Assembly (NCBI GenBank): GCA_964446935.1
Contig: CAYUQI010000016.1
Coordinates: 1 to 27,045 of the forward strand
DNA from: UASB124 sp964446935
GTDB lineage: Bacteria; Babelota; Babeliae; Babelales; RVW-14
DNA: 27,045 bases
Direction of reading: 5' to 3'
Below the pieces are notes generated by a model. That model was not told the origin of the DNA. It saw nothing but the letters and a program-made list of their open reading frames with translations, and ran no database searches. Positions 23,690 through 27,045 of the stretch are shown in pieces. Position 1 is the first letter of the stretch. The number at the start of each line of letters is the position of its first letter. The position numbers and the translations under genes were made by a program.

Positions 23690-23817
23690 AGTAAAATTTT
23701 GTATGTTGAAATGAATATTTGGGAAAAATTAAAGCAAGTCCCTAAAAGAACAATACGTAAAAGTATTGTTCGCCCCCCCAACCCTCCAGCTTGTCCTAAG
23801 TTGGAGGGTTTTTTTTT
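23690..23817 (+). ncRNA. Candidate small RNA, about 128 nt, with C7 tract
   Basis: A strong promoter and a strong terminator bracket ~128 bases with no credible gene. The RNA would have an unstructured AU-rich 5' half (to ~23747), a perfect 9-bp hairpin GAACAATAC/GTATTGTTC (23748-23756, 23763-23771), a single-stranded C7 linker (23773-23779), and the terminator stem (23780-23810). The frame from ATG 23711 has no ribosome site and reads through the terminator, so coding is unlikely. It does not match tmRNA, SRP RNA, 6S or RNase P patterns that I know. The C7 could pair with the GGGGGG sites ahead of birA and sulP. Confidence 0.6.
23780..23817 (+). terminator. Intrinsic terminator of the small RNA
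   Basis: A 13-bp stem (AACCCTCCAGCTT with its complement, one G-U pair) with loop GTCCT (23793-23797) is followed by a run of nine T, of which the first two pair in the stem. It is strong on the plus strand only; the minus strand lacks a U-tract. Confidence 0.9.
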
Positions 23818-23842
23818 AGTAACCGTCCAAAAAATGAATGTT

Positions 23843-24298
23843 TTACTTACTACATGGGCTGACAATTTTACTTGAAGGTCCTTGTATGATTTGATTGTTG
23901 GTGGTAAAGACGCCGCGAACCAAATAACTTGGTAAGATTCCTTTTTTTATTGCAATCTTTTTATCAATAAAAGAAGTTTGTTTTATTGGTTTTTGGGTAA
24001 TTGGTTTTTTGGGAACAAAATATCCACGCGGAAGACGATAAACGTGATAGCCTATCAACTGAATGGATGTCGAAATATTTTTTTTTAACGAGGTCTCATC
24101 AAGCGGTTCCCATTCTAACGTAACTGTTTTTTGTGCATAATGAGCTTGAATATTTTGTACAGCAGGAAACGCTAGCTTAGGAAGTTTAGGTTGTGCTGGC
24201 CCCTGGGGAAAATCAAACACACCGCGTTGTTTGCGGCCGCATCCTGCGACAACAAATAGTAAAAAAACAATCACAAAATGCTTGATCAATGATGTCAC
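23843..24298 (-). CDS. Lipoprotein with fibronectin type III-like domain
   Basis: The start is GTG at 24298 with AGGAT six bases upstream, overlapping the atpA stop. The 151-residue product has a clean lipobox VVAGC (Cys20). After a Pro-rich spacer, the stretch VTLEWEPLDE followed by IQLIGYHVYRL and YLVRGVFTT matches the strand pattern of FN3-like domains (W in strand B, GYxVYR in strand C). It is a surface or periplasmic lipoprotein of unknown role. Its position directly after atpA, where atpG is normally found, suggests cotranscription with ATP synthase genes. Confidence 0.7.
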   Translation of the reverse strand: MTSLIKHFVIVFLLFVVAGCGRKQRGVFDFPQGPAQPKLPKLAFPAVQNIQAHYAQKTVTLEWEPLDETSLKKNISTSIQLIGYHVYRLPRGYFVPKKPITQKPIKQTSFIDKKIAIKKGILPSYLVRGVFTTNNQIIQGPSSKIVSPCSK

Positions 24299-24306
24299 GT
24301 ATAATC

Positions 24307-25818
24307 CTAGGCAGTGCGTGCAAAGATGAGCATAAATTCATCAGCTGCTTTGTGTAATTCTTCGATTGTTTGGTCCGACAGCATTTGATTTTCTTGAATA
24401 GTGGTGTAGGTGTCCGGATGAGCTGCTTTGATGTAGGAAGCACATTGTACAGCAAATGGTTTGACATCGTTAAGTTGAAGTTTATCAAGATAATTTTCTT
24501 TAAGTAAAAACAAGAAAATCGTTTGGTCGACAAAGGAATAGATTTCGTGTTCTTTTTGCTTAAGAATTTCAATGGCACGGCGACCACGATCCAATGCACG
24601 TCGGCTAGTTTTATCAAGCTCAGAACCAAATTGTTCAAATGCTAAAAGTTCATTGTATTGAGCCAAATCAAGTTTAAGTGTTCCTGCAACTTTTTTAATT
24701 GCCTTGGTTTGTGCGGCGCCACCGACGCGTGATACTGACAGCCCAATGTTAACTGCTGGTCGAATACCCTTATTAAATAAACTGGTATCAAGGAAAATCT
24801 GGCCATCGGTGATTGAGATGAGATTGGTTGGAATGTACGCAGAGATATCATCGCCTTGTGTTTGAATAACGGGAATTGCTGTCATTGAGCCACCGCCAAA
24901 GCGTTCATGGAGTTTACCTGCGCGTTCAAGGAGGCGTGAGTGGATGTAAAAAATATCACCAGGATATGCTTCACGTCCAGGTGGTCGTCGTAAAAGCAAC
25001 GATAATTCACGATATGCAATTGCATGATTACTCAAATCATCATAGATAATAAGAACATCTTGTCCTTTGCGCATAAAATATTCACCAATAGTGCATCCGG
25101 TGTAAGGAGCAATATATTGGTTTAATGCAGGATCTTTGGCATCAGCACTGATGACGATTGAGTGATCAAGGGCTTTGTTTTGTTCAAGTTCATAAATGAT
25201 GCGAGCTGTATGAGATTGTTTGTGACCGATGGAAACATAAATACAAATCACATTTTGATTTTTTTGATGCAAAATAATATCAAGAGCTATCGCTGTTTTG
25301 CCCGTGCTTCGGTTGCCGATGAGCAATTCACGTTGTCCGCGACCGATGGGGATAATACAGTCGATGGCAGTGATTCCAGTCTCAAGAGAGCGATTAATAG
25401 GTGCACGATCTATGATATTAGGAATAGGCCCTTCAATAGGTGCAAATTCATGTGCATCCAATGCACCTAATGCATCAAGTGGCTTGCCGGTTGCGCCAAT
25501 GACACGACCAATAAGATTGTCACCAACAGGTACTTTAAAAACCGAGCCAGTTCGTTTGGCTACTTCTTGTTCGATAACAGCTACCGAGCTATCAAGGAGA
25601 ATAACTGACACAAAGTCTTCATCCAGGTCAAGGACCATGCCTTGCCCGCCCCCTTCAAATTGAATAAGTTCACCGAAAACAGCATTGCTCAAGCCATAAA
25701 CTTTGCAAATGCCGTCACCGACCTTAATGACGGTGCCAACCTCTTCAAGGTGTTCTTGGGTTTCGGTACGTAACGATTTTTCCAGAAGTGAAATGATATC
25801 TGTATCTTTTTGAATCAT
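24307..25818 (-). CDS. atpA: ATP synthase F1 subunit alpha
   Basis: The alpha subunit forms the non-catalytic nucleotide sites of the F1 hexamer. The 503-residue protein has the P-loop GNRSTGKT (168-175; usual GDRQTGKT), preceded by IPIGRGQREL, the segment SLLLRRPPGREAYPGDIFY (273-291) and the arginine finger R364 in SVSRVGG. The P-loop D-to-N and Q-to-S changes are mild. The start ATG overlaps the atpH stop (ATGA), the usual coupled arrangement. The downstream neighbour is a lipoprotein rather than atpG, so gamma, beta and epsilon genes must lie elsewhere. Confidence 0.97.
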   Translation of the reverse strand: MIQKDTDIISLLEKSLRTETQEHLEEVGTVIKVGDGICKVYGLSNAVFGELIQFEGGGQGMVLDLDEDFVSVILLDSSVAVIEQEVAKRTGSVFKVPVGDNLIGRVIGATGKPLDALGALDAHEFAPIEGPIPNIIDRAPINRSLETGITAIDCIIPIGRGQRELLIGNRSTGKTAIALDIILHQKNQNVICIYVSIGHKQSHTARIIYELEQNKALDHSIVISADAKDPALNQYIAPYTGCTIGEYFMRKGQDVLIIYDDLSNHAIAYRELSLLLRRPPGREAYPGDIFYIHSRLLERAGKLHERFGGGSMTAIPVIQTQGDDISAYIPTNLISITDGQIFLDTSLFNKGIRPAVNIGLSVSRVGGAAQTKAIKKVAGTLKLDLAQYNELLAFEQFGSELDKTSRRALDRGRRAIEILKQKEHEIYSFVDQTIFLFLLKENYLDKLQLNDVKPFAVQCASYIKAAHPDTYTTIQENQMLSDQTIEELHKAADEFMLIFARTA

Positions 25819-26372
25819 AGTCCTATCCGTTGCAACATGGTTTGTTTAACGGTACGCAAGGTTTTGCGTATTGATCGTTCCCACAAAAAACGATCACTTT
25901 TTATTCTTATTCCGCTGATGAGTTCAGGGGTACAATAAAACTCTGCTTGTATAGTTTTGGATGGTATTTCATGTTTAATAAAGTTGAGGATATGTTGTTT
26001 TTCTTGATTATGCAAAGAATGCGATGAATAAATTGAAAATGTTGTGATCGATTGTAAGGTAAGAAATACATCAATAATGTGTTTAATGACCGGGAGAAGG
26101 AAATCAATTCGTTTGTGTTTAAGTAAAAGACCAATAAGGTTTTTGTATTCATTTCCTAGTCCAAAGTGTTGGAGTGTTTTTTCAATAAGCGCATGTTTTT
26201 CAAGAAGTGTAATGTTAGGAATCGAAAGATATGCGGTAAAGGCTCGTTGATTTTTTAAAAATTCGGCGAATGCGCGCACCTTGGTAATCATGGTTTCATT
26301 GGCAAGGTTTCGATTGACCCTGCTAAAGGCGATTGCATATTTTCGAGCGACAGTTTCTGTTGTTATAATCAT
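25815..26372 (-). CDS. atpH: ATP synthase F1 subunit delta
   Basis: Delta (OSCP-like) joins the peripheral stalk to the top of F1. The 185-residue protein has the family pattern: N-terminal VARKYAIAFSRV, a helical domain with LLLKHKRIDFLLPVIKHI, and a C-terminal stretch around GIRIKSDRFLWERSIRKTLR (family GxxxxxxxxxxxxxxxxxxL end). It lies between atpF (seven-base gap) and atpA (four-base overlap), the canonical order, which supports the call as the sequence itself is divergent. Confidence 0.9.
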   Translation of the reverse strand: MIITTETVARKYAIAFSRVNRNLANETMITKVRAFAEFLKNQRAFTAYLSIPNITLLEKHALIEKTLQHFGLGNEYKNLIGLLLKHKRIDFLLPVIKHIIDVFLTLQSITTFSIYSSHSLHNQEKQHILNFIKHEIPSKTIQAEFYCTPELISGIRIKSDRFLWERSIRKTLRTVKQTMLQRIGL

Positions 26373-26379
26373 AGTAACA

Positions 26380-26886
26380 CTACTTTGTATTGTGTTGGGG
26401 TTGACTGCCTAACTGCGCAATAACCTTGTTCAACAATGCTTTTCCTTCTTCCGCTTGGTAGAGCGTTGTTAGTTGTTGCCGTGCTTGCTCTACTGCAACC
26501 GGGATACTTTCATTAATGGTTGTATAGAGAATCATCTTCTCTGCTTGAAGCTCTCGTTTTTCTTTCAAGCTCTGAATAACTTCTTGGTTTTCCTGCTCCT
26601 GTTGATGATTGGCATCCATGGTTGCTTTATGCCATATCTGAACGTTTCGTTCAAGGAGGATAAACATTTGTTTTTGCGTAAATATTTGATTTTTGAGTCG
26701 ATGCTGTGTTGAAATCAATAACTTTTCCTTGCTGAGCAACTCTGATTGTTGTTTTTTTTCAAGGGCTATTTGTTCAACAAGAAAGGGAATAAAGTATGCC
26801 TTAATCAGACTGTACAACTTGTATCCCAGAAGCGAAAATATGCATATCCGAAATATAACATCCACCAAACCTATTTCAGAATGCAT
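26380..26886 (-). CDS. atpF: ATP synthase F0 subunit b
   Basis: The 168-residue protein has one N-terminal membrane helix (VDVIFRICIFSLLGYKLYSL) followed by a long charged helix rich in Lys, Gln and Glu (about 40-150), the peripheral-stalk architecture. Sequence identity to familiar AtpF is low, so the call rests on topology plus its place before atpH and atpA. The start at 26886 overlaps the end of the upstream gene by 11 bases. Confidence 0.8.
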   Translation of the reverse strand: MHSEIGLVDVIFRICIFSLLGYKLYSLIKAYFIPFLVEQIALEKKQQSELLSKEKLLISTQHRLKNQIFTQKQMFILLERNVQIWHKATMDANHQQEQENQEVIQSLKEKRELQAEKMILYTTINESIPVAVEQARQQLTTLYQAEEGKALLNKVIAQLGSQPQHNTK

Positions 26887-27045
26887 GAGGAACCTTTTGA
26901 ATAATTAATGTTTTAATGGTTGCTTGTAAGGCATCAATTTCTTTTTGATCCTTAACAAAAGTGGAAGTGATGGGAATAGCTTGTAACTGAGGGGTTGTAA
27001 AAATGTAGTGTTTTTTTAAATATGATTGAAACTCTTCTTGGTTTT
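26876..27045 (-). CDS. Unidentified protein upstream of atpF (N-terminus beyond window)
   Basis: A frame open from the right edge ends at TGA 26878-26876, leaving 56 residues: a polar, helical C-terminus with PQLQAIPITSTFVKDQKEID and ending KVPHAF. It is not AtpE (subunit c), which is very hydrophobic and usually sits here. It overlaps atpF by 11 bases and must share its transcript. It could be a divergent F0 accessory protein; the fragment is too short to name. Confidence 0.6.
   Translation of the reverse strand, partial: NQEEFQSYLKKHYIFTTPQLQAIPITSTFVKDQKEIDALQATIKTLIIQKVPHAF

Noticed and set aside
23772..23782. C7 run as an assembly homopolymer artefact or phase-variable tract.
   Set aside because: It lies outside any coding frame, so phase variation of a protein is not supported; its fixed place between hairpins is better read as an RNA linker.
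23711..23875. Small open frame MNIWEKLKQVPKRT... inside the small RNA.
   Set aside because: No ribosome site, and the frame runs through a strong terminator and into the convergent lipoprotein gene.

Overview
This window is a gene-dense, AT-rich bacterial chromosome segment of about 27 kb. It holds 25 protein genes (two cut by the window ends), one tRNA-Ser and one probable small RNA. The gene set is SmpB, BirA, RarA, Rpe, GlmU, F-type ATP synthase, D-Ala-D-Ala ligase and phosphatidylserine decarboxylase. It comes with many short secreted or lipid-anchored proteins of no clear family, Gln/Pro-rich exported proteins and little evidence of biosynthetic breadth. This fits a reduced, host-associated bacterium with a cell wall. 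The flavour is closest to candidate phylum Dependentiae (TM6/Babeliae), but that assignment is inference from style of gene content and is not proved by any marker here.

Layout. 1-791: 5' part of a secreted Gln-rich protein (-). 937-2603: operon DUF2062 membrane protein, smpB, birA (+), from a promoter whose -10 lies in a 17-bp palindrome. 2600-3565: secreted M48-like metallopeptidase (-). 3749-5077: rarA (+), closed by a 30-bp perfect palindromic terminator shared with a DUF378 membrane protein (-). 5433-7310: ABC-F ATPase (-), apparently leaderless. 7502-8341: exported protein with a PD-(D/E)XK nuclease-like motif (+). 13094-8342 (-): secreted Pro/Gln-rich protein, psd, rpe and a 788-residue tandem D-Ala-D-Ala ligase, closely spaced. 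13245-13862: secreted unknown (+). 16637-13871 (-): five-gene operon of a catalytically dead-looking isopentenyl-diphosphate isomerase paralogue, a cupin, a GerMN-like anchored protein, idi and an AlaX-type tRNA-editing protein. 18383-16764: SulP transporter (-). 19092-18649: secreted helical protein (-). 19120-19432: array of imperfect palindromes abutting tRNA-Ser(CGA) (-). 19719-22429: glmU and sbcD-like nuclease (+), overlapping by one base. 23510-22392: lipoprotein alpha/beta hydrolase with a Cys nucleophile (-). 23690-23817: small RNA between a strong promoter and a strong terminator (+). 27045-23843 (-): unknown partial gene, atpF, atpH, atpA, then an FN3-like lipoprotein where atpG would be expected.

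How the genes work together. GlmU and the Ddl fusion feed peptidoglycan synthesis; Psd makes phosphatidylethanolamine; Idi serves isoprenoid supply for the lipid carrier; SmpB, AlaX and ABC-F support translation quality; RarA and the SbcD-like nuclease support replication and repair. The most unusual items are the tandem ligase with different active-site losses in each half, the Idi pseudoenzyme next to active Idi, the orphan small RNA with a C7 tract that could pair with GGGGGG Shine-Dalgarno sites in this window, and the exported nuclease-like protein.
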